Source of the DNA: Hymenoscyphus infarciens | Taxonomy: Eukaryota; Ascomycota; Leotiomycetes; Helotiales; Helotiaceae | Length of the DNA: 64,000 bases | Direction: 5' to 3' | NCBI GenBank assembly: GCA_001414345.1 | Contig: LLCB01000143.1 | Coordinates: 62,001-126,000, forward strand | Shown: positions 49,300-61,677 of the stretch, one piece after another | Position numbering within the stretch: position 1 is the stretch's first letter | How the letters are laid out: each line of letters starts with the position of its first letter | The notes under the pieces: generated by a model | Databases searched by the model: none | Told to the model about the DNA's origin: nothing | Seen by the model: the letters and a program-made list of their open reading frames with translations, nothing else | Made by a program: the position numbers and the translations under genes

Positions 49300-49880
49300 G
49301 TAAAAATATAGTATACTACTAGTATTACTAGTATAGCTAGTACTAGACTCTTCTACTAGTATCTAATAGTTTTTTATAATATTATACTAGCTATACTAAG
49401 TATATAACGCTAAAGTGACTATGATTTAGTCTTAGTATACTTAGTACTAAAGCTAACTTACTATTTAACTTCTAGTACTAGAGATACTAAAGCTAACTCG
49501 TTATCTAAAACTACTACTAAGTCTAATACGCTTCTCGAGTCTCGGGATTATATAATTATATAACTAGTCTTCTACTTCTTTATATACTACCTAGTACTAT
49601 AAAACTATAATAGATTAGAAAAGCGAGTAATAATATTTACTTTATAAGATATCTCTTATTTAAATAGAGTATATAGAGAAGTAAGTAAATAGATAGATAA
49701 AAACGTATAAATATAATAATACTATATTAACTACTAGTATATCTTATATATCTAATCTAGCTAGTACTAAGTATACTAGCTAGTATCTCTATTATAACTA
49801 ATTTTATAATAGTATACTTAAGAGTTTAGTATACTAGAAGTATTAGATATACTAGACTTATTAATAGTATATCTATTATT
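49300..49880. repeat. CTAGTA-rich low-complexity DNA
   Basis: Repeated ACTAGTAT, GCTAGTACTA and CTTAGTATAC words with no coding content; probably degraded simple repeat. Confidence 0.5.
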
Positions 49881-50257
49881 AAAAGTCTTTTTATAATATA
49901 TAAAAAGAGTAAAGTAGATAAATTATCTATAAGTTAATTATTATAAGATATAAGTAGATTAATATAAGCTTAGATTTAAGAGTATTATTAAAAAAAAGAA
50001 TAGTTAGATTTTAAATACTTAGATTTAGTAGTACTATAGTTAGAAGTTATAGTTAAGAGAGATATCTTTTTAAGAATAAGAATTAAATATTCTTTAAAAA
50101 TCTAGTATTATTAAAAAAAATTTACTTAATAGTATAATCTTTTAATAATTATCTATAGATTATCTACTTATAAATAATAAACGTAGATAGCTTAGACTAG
50201 AGTAATTATATAAGTATTAGATTTAGTAGTTTTCTTCTAATAATACTATATATTAAT

Positions 50258-53200
50258 CTTAATATTATAACTATTAAGAAACTTTTTCAGAATTAATAAA
50301 GTAACTCTAAAAGCCTTAAAATACGTTTAGACGACTATTAGATAGTCTAGAAAAAGACTAAAGCATCTTATAATTATACTAAATAATTATAATAGTAGTA
50401 GTAGTAGGAAAAAGAGAGGCTTATAAAGAGCCTCTATTCCTCTCTCTAAAGTACTAGTAACTAATAAAGATAGTATAATAAACTAAGAAGAGTAGAGTAT
50501 AAGAGAATAGAAGGGAGTATTAGATTATATAGACGTGATAAAGAAGAGCCTAATCTAAATAATACTTAACTTAGTAATAGAAGAGAAAGGTATTAAAGTA
50601 ATTATTAAAGTAGTAGGAAAAGTACTTAAGTATAAGAGAACTAGGAAGAGAGGAGATAATATAATTATATATAGAATCTTATAAGAGGAGCTTACTATTA
50701 TAGTTAAGAGGATAAGAGGAATAAAGGAGCGTAGCTTAATATAGGTAGAGAGAGCTAGAACCGAGGGACTATAAAGAGGAGTAGTAACTATACTATAAAG
50801 GGAATATATAGTACTAGCTAAATATACTAAGGAGATTATAGTCTAAGTAATAGAGATAGATAAAGGGAAGGATAAGCTATTACTAAAAGAGGTAATTAGA
50901 GCTATAAATATAAGTAGATATAAGATAAGAGTAATAGTAGCTTAAAAGCTTTAAAATAGAGATATTATTATAAAGTTTAAAGAAGAGAAGTAGGTAGGAC
51001 ATATATAAGATAATAGCTAAGTAAAGAAGGTATTTAGATAAGAAATAGTAGTAGTAGTAAGAATACTAGTAGTACTTATAAAAAGAGCTTTAATAAATAT
51101 ACTTAAGAATAAGATAGAGAGTATACTATAAAGCATCTCTTAAGCCTCTAGTATAAGGATATTAAAGATTATATAATAAAGAAATAGATATAGAGAGTAC
51201 TAAAGATAGAAGAGACTAGCTTAAAAGAACTATATTCTTAAAGTAGTAATAATAGAGGAAGTAAGAAGGCTATATATAAGAGGAATATTATAGAAGGTAT
51301 AATACTTCTTATATAAATAATATACCTTAAAGATAGTAGTATAGAGGTGTTATAAGTACTAAAAGTAAGAGTATATAGTATACTTTTATAAATAAGATAA
51401 GAAGTATACTTAGTATATATATAAGAGATATAAAGGGAGTAAGGAAGAGTACTTTAGTAAGAAGGATTTAAAAGAATACCTAGTAAAGTATAAGAATTAT
51501 AAAAGAGGATATCTAGTATTTATAAAAGAGTATTATATAAAGGAGTAATACTATAAGTAAGTAAGAGAATAATATCTTAATAAAATAACTATATTTATAA
51601 ACTTATAAAGACTCTTAAAGAAGAGTAAAGTAGAGATATCTTACTTATTTACCTTTAACTAGAAAGAGAGCTTATAAAGCTTAAAAAAGAGATAGAGATA
51701 AGGATTTATACTAGGAAGGCTAATAGATATAAATAAAGTAGGATATATAAATAGTAGTAACCTAACCTAGTTCTTAGAAAGGCTAAGAAGCTCTCTTAGT
51801 ATAATAAGAGATCTAAATAAGAAAGAAATAGAAGTAACCTAAACTCTACTTATAAGATTACTATAAGTATAATAATACTATATTAGAATATAAGGAAGAT
51901 ACTAGAAGCTCTTAATATAGCTTTAAATTATAAAGAGGAATATAATATATTAATAATCTAAGAACTAATATAGAATAGTATAAAAGACTCCTCTAGCTAC
52001 TTTTTAAACTTAAGATATAATATAATCTAGTTAGATAAGATAATAGTACTCTTTATATATAAAAGATACTTAAAAGTAAGCTAGACGTATACTATAGATA
52101 AGAACTAAGTAAGTATAATAATAGAGAAGGGAGTAGATAAGATAATAGTCTACTTAGTCTATAACTTATAGATAGAGTAGACACTGATTAAGGATATACT
52201 CTAATAAGTAAGACTAAGAAGAGTACTTATAATAGATAATCTAAATACTTACTACCTCTTATAAGATATATATAAGAGATATAATAGGAATATAGACTTT
52301 ATCTTTAAACTTACTATACTATAGGTACTAAAGAGAGATATACCTTATAATAAAGCTATATAGAGAAGAGAGAGCTCTTATAACTCTATAATTAACCTTA
52401 CCTTCTCTACTAAGAACGTAGTAACCTAGTAAAGGTCTCTAGACCTACTAGGATTAGACTATATAGCTTAACTTCTTATAATAAAAGTAAGAGGAGAAGG
52501 AAAGGTACTATAAGTACTTAGATTTAGCTAGAGAATAATAGATAAGATCTTAGTTAAAGTAAAAGCCTCTTACTTAGAAACACCTATAATCTAAAATATA
52601 TAAGAACTTAAGAGAGTAGTATAAAGACTTATAGAAGACCTTTAAAGAATAGTAAAGGCCTTAATACTACTCTAGAAGCTAGATAGAAAGAGGGTATAGC
52701 TCTAGTAGAATATAGAGGTTAAAGAAGTATTAGAAAAGGTAAGGAGATATAAAAGGACTTAGAAGAAGTACTAAATAGAGAGCTTAAGATAGTAGCTTAA
52801 TAACGCTCTTTAAGAACTCTAAAGATAAAGAGTTAGAGAGAGGTACTAGTAGAAGTAATAAAAGATAAAAGGAAACTCTAGATACTTAAGAAGTAGATAC
52901 GCCTTAAAAGACATATAAGACTAGAAGTACTAGTACTACTAATACTTATATCGCTTAATAGAATAAAAGGTAAGACTTACTAAGAGAAGGCTTATATTCT
53001 TATAGAAAAGTTCTTCTTAGAGTTAATAGCTAACTACTTAAGTATTCCTAATAAAGACTAGAACACTAAAAGCTTCTCTAAAAGGTATTTAATAAGCTAA
53101 TATATAACTAAGAAGTATATTAAGATAACTATAAGATTAGTACTATAGAAAGTGTTAGGATTTAATATACTAGTAAATAGCTTCTTAAAAGCTTATAATA

Positions 53201-55449
53201 AACTACTTTATAAAGTACTTACTATAATAGTAGAAGTAAGCTTTTACTTATAGTACTTTCTATTCTACTTCTACTATATAAAGGTAGTAGTACTAAGAAA
53301 ACTAGGTAAAATAACTAAGAAGTAGAGTAAAGTAGAGGCCTACTAGCTAATAGTACTACTTTTAACTATAGATAAGATCTTTAAAAAAGTAATAGTATAA
53401 AGACTTATATAGCTTATAAAGGAAATAGTAATACTACTAAGGCTATAAATAGGTAACTAGAAGTACTAAAATATAGAGCTAGTAATTAGAATAGTAATAA
53501 AGAGTATATATATAGTATAGGAAAATAAGAGCTATATATCCCTAGCCTAACTAGATAGAGTAAAAGCTTTTAACTAAGTAGACTATATATAGCTACTTTA
53601 TATATTAAGAGAGAAGGAGGTTTTATAGTAGATAGTAATATAAATAAGAAGCTTCTTCTCTAGATAAAGAGCTATACTATTCTTTAATAAATAATTAGTA
53701 GATAAAAGAGACCTTAAATAAGGTGTTTTATAAGAATTAGTACTATTACTAATACTATTTATCCTCTTTATCTTAATACTATATAAGGACCTAGTAAGAA
53801 TTAATAAGCTTATTATAGTAGGCTTTATAAATAATATAAATCTACTTATAATATTAAAAAGTATAGTAGTAAACTATAAGATATTTAAGATAGCTTAGAG
53901 AGTATATAATAAGTAGGTAAATAAGTAAGAGATAGCTTTTAGCTTAGAGAAGATAATACTTATATACTTTATAAGAACAAGAGTACTATAAAGAGAGATA
54001 GTCTAGTTTAGAGAGATAAGGCTTATACTAGTTAAATATATAAGGTTCTTAGAAGTAGAGCTTAATAGGAAACTAAACTAGAAGATATACTAAGAAAGAG
54101 TCTAGAAAAAGCTTATAATATAGACTTTTATACTTATAAGACTTACTAGAAAAATATAGAGAGTAGACTACTACTAAGTAAGATAGATATATATAGTAGT
54201 AATAAGGAGTATAATAGTATATAAAGCGTTAATATAATACTATATTATATTAAAAGAAGGGAATATAAAGGGAATAGTAAAGAGCTTTCTTATATAATAA
54301 TTAAGATACTTATAAGTAGTAATAAGAGTATATAAAGCTATCCTAGTTTAGAACTTAGAAGTTAAAGTAGACTATATACTAATTAACCTATATCTTAACC
54401 TATAAGTAGCTGCTTTTAAGAGAAAGTTCTAAAGATTAGAGCTAGAGGAACTAATCTAGAATACTTATAGATATATAGTAATATAGCTAAAGAGGAGAAG
54501 GAGAGGTAGACTAACAAAGATAAAGAAGGTAATACTATACTTATAGAAAGTAAGGTAAAAATAGGAAGAGGAGTAGAGAGTAGAAGAAGTAGGATTTAAG
54601 TATAATACTATGCTTATAAAATAGAAGAACTACCTAGAGACTTAAAAGAGAAGAACTTAAGAGAGGAACCTAATATAATATATAGAAGTATTAGACGAAA
54701 TAGACTTAAATAAGTAAGAACTATAAAAGGTCTATAAGAGGCTTACTAAGATAAAGAGCTTACTACTTATCTAAGTATAAACAAAAGTAATAGGACTAAA
54801 TACCTTCCTTTTTATAAGAAGAGTACTAAACTAGGTTATACTATAGTATATTTATATAGGTAGTAGAGAGATAGTAGGACACTTAGTCTTATTTTACTAG
54901 AACATTTTATAAGAAAGAGACACGCTTATAAGAGCTCTAAGAAAGAGGATTAGAGATCTATAAAAGCTAAGAGAGGTACTAGTAGATAAGAAACTAGTAC
55001 TAAGAGTAACTACTTAGCTACTTAGGCTAAGGAGACTCTAGGAGTATAGGCTAGTACTAGAATTACTTAAAGAGAGAGAGGAGAGTAAGGAAGAGATAAA
55101 AGAAAGAGAGGAATAGAAAGAGAAAGCTAAGACATACTAGAAGGTAAGACCTTAGCTCTAATAATTCTAGAAGTAAATATACCTCTTATATAACTAATAT
55201 ATACCTTAATAGGTTAAATATACTAACCTACTATACCTCTCTACTATATTACTAAGTTAGAGAGATAAGCTCTAAATAGATAGTAGTAAGAACTAAAGAA
55301 AAGGAGAATCGTACTTATAAGGAAGCTTAAGAGGCGAAGAAGAACGAGCTAAAAAGCTATATAAACTAGAATAGAAGATATACTACTTACTCTTAGAGCT
55401 CGGCCTATAGCCTACGTAGCGTAAGAATAATAATAATAATAATAATAAT
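50258..55449 (+). mobile_element. Full-length Tad1-like LINE (5.2 kb), RIP-degraded
   Basis: Flanked by a target duplication ACTATATATTAAT (50,245-50,257 and 55,450-55,462, up to 17 bp if tail bases are counted) and ending in an (AAT)n tail (about 55,424-55,450). Plus-strand reading through stops gives an ORF1 with a zinc-knuckle remnant near 51,487-51,540 (KYKNYKRGYLVFIKEY; Cys changed to Tyr). An AP-type endonuclease follows (IALNYKEEYNILII at about 51,920, DNLNTYYLL at about 52,235, NSIINLTFSTKNVVT at about 52,390). The reverse transcriptase is at about 53,720-53,850 (GVL-stop-ELVLLLILFIL, GFINNINLL from FVDDxNLL), and the downstream thumb is VYKAIPV-stop-NLEVKV at about 54,330. Length, domain order and tail agree with a complete Tad1-clade element. 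Confidence 0.87.
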
Positions 55450-55462
55450 ACTATATATTAAT

Positions 55463-55984
55463 AAGATAACTAAGTTATAGAAAGTCTTATTATAGAAGAG
55501 TCTAGCTTTATTATTAGTTAGTATATTATAAGAAGAAGTAGTAATTATTAATATAAAGGTTCTTTATATAATATTAGCTAAAATCTTTATTCTACTTCTT
55601 TTTATACTTTTATTTTACTTTACTTTAATTAAATATAAAAGAGCTTTTAATAGTATTATATAAAGAATATAAAGTAAAGTATTAGTTTATAGAAAAAGAG
55701 AGTATATATAAAGAGAAAGAGTATATATAGAATAAGAGTCTATATATATAGTTTTTACTATAATAGAATTCTTTAAAATAACTACTATATTATAAACGTA
55801 ATAAATTAGTAAAAGATATATATAAAAGAGTTTAATATATAGTTTAGAACCTTTTCTTAAGCTATATTTTTAAGAAGAAGCTTTAATTATAAAATAAACT
55901 AAAAAAGTATAAAAACTAAATTTAGTTTTAAGAATTTTAAGTAGTATAAGATAAGTTTAAGAGATAGCTAAAATATATAACAAG
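55463..55984. other. AT-rich flank of the LINE
   Basis: No coding content; contains TATATA-rich stretches. The part around 55,890-55,960 resembles 43,130-43,190, inside the right arm. Confidence 0.45.
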
Positions 55985-56154
55985 TGTCGGTATACTTAAG
56001 AGTAAGTAACTGCTCGGGTTAATACACGTAGGAGCACGTGATATTCTCGCTTAAGAACTATTTAGATAAGCATCGTAGCTAGCTTTACTCGGTCTATATA
56101 AACGAATATATAACTCTTTTTATATTACTTTTATAACTATAAGTTATACTAATA
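55985..56154 (+). mobile_element. Solo LTR (170 bp), little RIP-mutated
   Basis: Begins TGTCGGTATACTTAAGAG and ends ATACTAATA (ACTAACA expected). It contains a TATATAAACG TATA-box-like site at about 56,097 and CACGTGATA in the middle. The flanks ACAAG and AAAAG agree in four of five positions as a decayed 5-bp duplication. It interrupts sequence that is continuous at 43,160-43,290. The composition is like fungal Ty1/copia LTRs; superfamily is inference. Confidence 0.6.
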
Positions 56155-56425
56155 AAAAGAAAGACTTTTATAAGTAAATTAAGTATTTATCTAGTACTTT
56201 TTAGAAAGAACTTTAATATAAGAGAGTAGTTATTAATATATTAAAACTAAATTTATATTTAGTACTAAAGCTATTACTATTAGATCTTAGACTCTTATAG
56301 ATAAGATGCGTTCCTTACTAATTATTTATTATAAACTAAGCTAGACTTATTAAAGATTTTTTTTAGCCTACTTTCTAAAAGTTTTTATTATATAAGAGGT
56401 TATGGAACTAAGATAAAGCAACTAT

Positions 56426-57118
56426 ATATAAACGTTTACTAAAGAATACCACTTTATTTAGAGCTGACTTCTATGAATTAACAGCACTTTAAATCACAGT
56501 CGAATACAAATCCACTTTCTAACACGACGGAATAGACGTTTCTCCGACTGTAATCCAATACCTGATATTCTTCAGCAATGCATAAATCGTTCAAAGGGTC
56601 TTGAAATTGCCTGAACTCGGGTTCAAAGGGGTAAGTGCCACAACCCGACTCCCCAAGTCATCTACCATTGATTTACAACTCTTACCCTAGTTGGACTGAA
56701 AAGAAGCTTAAGCGAATAAGATATCGAATATGATAAGTCAACTTGCTTGTTTGTTGCTAGTCTATATATATGGTGGTGGTACACTAATGAGTCGAATTCT
56801 TTCGTGATTCGTGAATGATTGACAATCCGACTGCATCCATCCTCTCCGCTTTTCCTTCGGTTGAATAACAAACATTTTGATGCCAAATCCTTGTTCGCTC
56901 GCCGAGGTCAAATTTACGTTCAGTACTATTTGCAAAGCTCTCACTCACACGAGCTGAAAAGCAGAGTGCGAGTAAGAATTTGACATGCTCCATACTCTAT
57001 ATAAAAGAAGCTTTTGGACTTCACCGTTTCTAAACAAAGACACGCGCTTACTTATCTGCGCGCAGCAAAATCCATATACACAACGAACCCATATCAAAGC
57101 TCATTGAATCTTCCCAAC
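56426..57118. other. Upstream region of the decarboxylase pseudogene
   Basis: Normal base composition returns at about 56,460. Short minus frames have no domains. A TATATAAAAG element at about 56,999-57,006, about 115 bp before the ATG, is a plausible TATA box. Confidence 0.45.
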
Positions 57119-58760
57119 ATGTCTTCTTCCTCGCCTATCAAAATCCAAGACGATTCCCATTCTAACCCTCCCTTAAATCAACAACTGCCAATCCGCTTAA
57201 GGCCAGAGGATGCTACCGCTCAACACTTCACAAACCCCCACACGCAATATTCGCTATTTAAACATTTCGTAGGAAGTTCCCCGTCAGGAGATCAACAAAA
57301 GATCCAGGAGTTCTTCAATTCAGTCCTCGATATCGATGTCAACTTTAAGTCCCAGCCAGAAGTCAGAAATAAACAAGGCGAAAACACCATAACCATCTCC
57401 TTTGATGCAATGCCTGAAAATAGGTTGTTCTCCGAAGAATTGCTGGATTGCTTCAACGAAATCGCAAAACACAGCACGAACTTTGCGTCTCTAAAATTCA
57501 TGGGTCTCTCTGATGCTGCGAATTCGCTTCTGGCACTTGGGGCTGCTGTGCTTGTTCCTTTTATTAAGCAAAATATGTGCAGCTATGATATTCAAGCACA
57601 TGCAGCTTCTTTTGTTGAGAGGGAGGTGGTTCACTAGCTTCGTCTGTCCCTTGGATTCCCGGCGAGACTCGAATATAACACTGTTACCGAGATCGGAGGA
57701 ATTATGACTGTTGGGGGTTGTCTTTTGAACAAGGTGGGAATTATTGTTTCCCGGCTCGGAGTGATTGGTCTTCCCGTCGTGGCTTTAAAAATCAGAGTTC
57801 TTATCCCAGATGTCAATGAGCATTATTCCATCAGATCTGCATCGGCATGGCTTGAAATGGGAGAAGCGAATGTGGTTCGAGTCCCCGTCGATGATGTCTA
57901 CCGAATGAAGATTGACGAACTCGAGCGAGTTATCATTAAGGAAAGAGCAGCTGGACATCACATTCTCGCATATGTGGCATATGCTGGTGACTCCAGAAGC
58001 ATGAGAATCAACAACCTTCACGATATCAGTGAAGTTTTGCGCAAACACAAGGTTTGGTTCCATGTCGATGCTGGCCATGGTTCTCAACTTGCATTTTCCC
58101 GTACACATTATCACAAGATCCAAGGAATCAAGGAGGCCGACTCGGTAGCAATTAACCCACACAAAGTTTCTTAGATTCCCTAAATACTCCTTTACACTTT
58201 TCAAGGACCCTAAGTCTCTCGCAAATGTTTCAACAAACTCGGATCTTATTCTTAAGACTCAATAGTCTCTCGAACAAATTACTCCATGTGTGGGATCCAT
58301 GGCTTTTGATGCTTTGAAACTCTAGGCTACTATCAAGTACATTGGTCGTTCCGGCATCGAGGCATTAATTGATGCAAGACTTGCTCTTACAGAGGAGTTT
58401 CAAAGGGAAATTACCCTACACAAGGATGTACTTCTTCTCAACGAAACCGACATCAATGCATACATGTTCATTTACATGCCGGAATCACTTCAACAAGAAA
58501 AACGAATCTTAACCAAGACTCCCAAGACTCTCAATAAGTGTAATCTTTCGGTTAGAACCTCCATTTTGTAAAGTGGTGAGGCCCTTGTCCACGGTTTCAA
58601 CCTCAAGAGATGTTCACACCCCTTGTTGCCCGAGGATGAAGTTGTCTATGTTCTTAGAACAATCAACGGAAATCCTCTCACCACGGCTAGACATTTGAAG
58701 GAAATTTTGGAAAGTGTAGTGAATTTGGGAGAAATGTACTACGCAAAAGTGGATTTGTGA
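57119..58760 (+). pseudogene. PLP-dependent group II decarboxylase, RIP-broken
   Basis: The start is taken at ATG 57,119 (aacATGTC). The frame covers GLSDAANSLLALGAAVLVPF and AHAASFVEREVVH, then TAG at 57,635-57,637 where the family has Trp, and continues in the same frame with LRLSLGFP, YNTVTEIGGIM, HILAYVAYAGD, FHVDAGHGSQLAF and the PLP-lysine motif INPHK at about 58,150. Near 58,172 there are stops and a one-base frame change. The C-terminal part then runs KDPKSLANVSTNSD with TAG at 58,263 (Trp expected), TAG at 58,323 (LKL-stop-ATIKYIG, Trp expected) and TAA at 58,569 (probably CAA), ending TGA at 58,758. The family decarboxylates amino acids such as glutamate or aromatic amino acids. It has at least five lesions, four of them C-to-T/G-to-A. 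Confidence 0.85.
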
Positions 58761-58999
58761 GGTCGGGAAAACTCTTAGGTATGTATCAGAAAAATGAAAA
58801 ATTGGTTGAGGGGTACTTTTTAATAACGCCGCTCATTTATGTAGAGAGAGGTATGACAAGATTGATTTTGTAGAAATCATCTTGGGGAGAGTCTATATCA
58901 ATGTTTGGCAAGACTACATCCCTTCTGTTGTTGTGGACCGCAAACTTGATGCAAGTCTCGAGGTTGAATTCTTTTCTCTAACAGGTAATCCGCGAATCC
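58761..58999. other. Short spacer, possibly degraded 5' part of the HET gene
   Basis: No complete frame; a coding-like stretch (RVYINVWQDYIPSV) near 58,890 could be a remnant. Confidence 0.35.
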
Positions 59000-60472
59000 T
59001 TGCGTGTATATATGTTGTCAGGGTTGACATTTGTAGGCTTTCCTTCACCCTTGGATGTATTTGGTCCCACCACAAACATACCAATGCTGTTGGAATTAGA
59101 ACAATGTCTGTCGTTTGTGCGGCCCTTGATTGAAGAGTGTGCCCATTCCCATCAAGTATCATGTCCGCCAAGAACTCCCCATGAGCTGGATGTTGGGACG
59201 GAACTTTCACCCTCTGTTGAACTCGTTTCTGCAGCTCAAATAAAGCAAAATGACTTGTTGATATACACAGCCTTGAGCCATTCATTACTGGGGAGAGGGC
59301 CTTCTTCAGACTTCAACCCAAAATATCGAGCAACATTTCCGCAGCATATTTTGGGTGGACTTGTGCAAAACTTTTCAAAGACGCGATTATGATTACCAGA
59401 GGGTTAGGAATTCGATACTTATGGATCGGTTCTATTTGTATCCTACAAGGTGATGTATCTGACTGGAAACTCGAGTCAGCAAACTTTGCAAACATCTATG
59501 CCAATTCATACTTAACGATCTCGGCAATTGGCTCAGCGAGCGGTTCTATTGCTTTCGGAATCATAGAACGGGATCCCTTCCAAAGTTTATGCTCGCAACG
59601 CTTCTTTTGAAGCTCATGGAGGATTTACGAATGATGCTATCCGGGTTGAAAGGACCTTTCCTCTCCTCTCTCGGGGATGGTGTTTTCAAGATCGCCTGCT
59701 ATCAAACCGAATAATTCATTTCCACGCCGAGGAGATGGTCTGGGAATGCGTATCTTTTTTAGTGTGCGAGTGTGGGTATCTCAAAGGGTCCGCCGATGTG
59801 GATGGGCATTCATTCAAGAGCAATTCATGCAAGCGGCAGACTCATCGAGTATTCAATGGTCCAAAAAGCAGACGCCAAATCTTCAATACATGGCTAAACA
59901 TTATTCAGCGATGTTCTGGGCTCGCCCTTTCAAATGAGATGGGCCGGCTTGAGGATATTGCCGGACTCGCTTCACGATTCCAACAGGAATTAGGCTGTCA
60001 ATATCTGCCTGGGTTATGGTATGATGACCTCCCGCGAGCACTTCTTTGGAACCGAATCTGCAATACAACTCGTCGCAAAATGGACAGTACAGGTGCTAAA
60101 ACTCCTACATGGTCATGGGCTTGCATCGAGAATATGGAAAAGCCTACGGAGGGGGTTTCTAGTGTTAGCTACCTTGGTATCTTTGAACTAAAAGTTGACC
60201 CTCGTGTCCAGATCATGAAAGTGTCTTCACCCATTTCAGAGGGACAACCAGATTTCACAGTTCCTGCTTCTTCTATTTCGATACGAGGAGCTTGTATTTT
60301 CACAAAGCTTGTAGATTGGGGAGGCCTGCTAATGTTTTTCGATGTCTACAATGAAGTTGCATGCCTGTTACTCGGAGTTGGGACTGACGGATCTTATTCC
60401 GGGTGGTTACACTTCCTAGATCTTCGGAAGCTGCCTGTGGGAAATTTGAGTGGGTCGGGAAAGGAGCTTTGA
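59000..60472 (+). pseudogene. HET-domain (heterokaryon incompatibility) gene, frameshifted
   Basis: The first frame reads PLIEECAHSHQVSCPPR and LLIYTALSHSLLGRG, the start of the HET domain (YxALSHxWG), to about 59,350. One base off, DAIMITRGLGIRYLWIGSIC and DWKLESANFANIYANSYLTI follow, the next HET blocks (LGIRYLWIDSLCI and YxxAxLTIxA types), to about 59,560. A third frame carries the rest: TFPLLSRGWCFQDRLLSNRI (the RGWxxQE-type block), then GRLEDIAGLASRFQQELGCQ, LPGLWYDDLPRALLW and TPTWSWACIE, ending TGA at 60,472. HET proteins trigger cell death after fusion of unlike strains. At least two frame breaks make this copy a pseudogene unless short introns were missed. Confidence 0.82.
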
Positions 60473-61220
60473 ATCCTAGCAAAATAGCTTAGTTCCAGCA
60501 TGTTGCTCCCATGGAGGTTGAGATTATTTAGCAACTTGTTATACAGAGTCTGCCTTGGTATTTAGCACTTGAATTTCAGAGTAGAACTGCAGTATCCCTT
60601 CTGAAGAGAAGATGTAATGATCGTGAATGGCACAGAGAAGTTGCTCACCTCCCCAATTAGGACAGCTTCAAGGTATTAGGTATAGCATGTAAAGGGGTAT
60701 TGAGATCGATATACTTTTCAGAAGTACCGAAATCTCAAGATGGCCAAGAATTGGCTGATTAGAAGGAGGGGAACCGGGTAATATCTGGAGAACCTTTAAT
60801 TGACCAAGTTCTCCCGTAAAACAATACAATGAAAGATCCAAACTTTCTTTGCGCTGAAAGGTGACTTTTGTCCTTGCTGAGAATGGTTTAATCGAGCCAC
60901 TTCTTCGAATACTTTCGTCAAATAGACTCTCACAGAAATGTCACTAGACCAAAGCTTCGCTATTATTTGAAGAGTACCCACTTAGCTTCTTCTCTCAAAA
61001 CTTCTCCAAAAACAATATAAAATTACCATGAAAGGCAAGACTTCGACAGCATCCGTCAATCAACTACTTTCTTCAAGAGTTCTTGTAAATAAACATCAAA
61101 AGACTCTGTTACTCTAACACACTAAGAAAATAAACAAATTAAAACTTCATTATCAGCATTCAATGGTCTCGACTTTTTCAGTTTTTCCCCTAGACCAAAA
61201 ACGAAAGACTCTTTTTACTA
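60473..61220. other. Intergenic, nothing recognised
   Basis: Ordinary composition, no frame with a domain. Confidence 0.5.
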
Positions 61221-61677
61221 CTAGGCGTAGTAATTTCTGAACGTCCCTCAGCTCGTTACCACTTTTTAGTACGCTTTTAGCACCAAAACTAAGCAAAAAC
61301 CACTCACACACCTACTTTTATTCTTATAATTAATTATAACATAAAATAGCAAAGAAACATAGGAGATCTAACGGTCGCTAGGCCCCTAAACGAAAGACTT
61401 CTCGACGTAAGGTCCTAGTTTAGTAGCGTACTGTTATTATTAGTAGAAGTAGATAGAATACTAATAAGTAAGAGCTACTCCTTTAGATACGAGATAACCT
61501 AGATTATGTATCTGTTTTAGAGAGTAGTGTTAGAGACATTAGTTTCTAGTACTTTTTATATAATAACACTTAATTTTATATAATATATGTGTAGTAGAGG
61601 TGAAAAAAGAGGGTTGTATTTAAGCGAGAAACTGAGCTGAAAATTAGCTAAGGACGCTTAGAAAATACTAGACCGAG
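61221..61677. mobile_element. Internally deleted copy (MITE) of the 24-kb DNA transposon, TSD TA
   Basis: Starts CTAGGCGTAGTAATTTCTGA and ends with the complement of CTCGGTCTAGTATTTTCTAA; TA on both sides (61,219-61,220; 61,678-61,679). The first 325 bp or so match 24,347-24,672. The sequence then jumps directly to the last 130-150 bp, matching about 25,816-25,944. It is 457 bp against 1,598 bp for the long copy. It is clearly less RIP-mutated (for example ACGTCCCTCAGCTCG where the long copy has ACGTTTCTTAGCTCG). Confidence 0.85.

Larger units (their letters stand above)
46639..56425. mobile_element. Large AT-rich block bounded by inverted termini
   Basis: The left end GTTATTCTAGTTCCTTAGC and the reverse complement of the right end GCTTTATCTTAGTTCCATAAC match, followed by further similarity (GTCTAAGATCTAATAGTAATAGC on the left against its complement near 56,283) over at least 200 bp. 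The ends are shared with the element ending at 43,519. The block contains a LINE, a solo LTR and LTR fragments inserted later. No transposase is readable and no target duplication was found. Confidence 0.5.
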
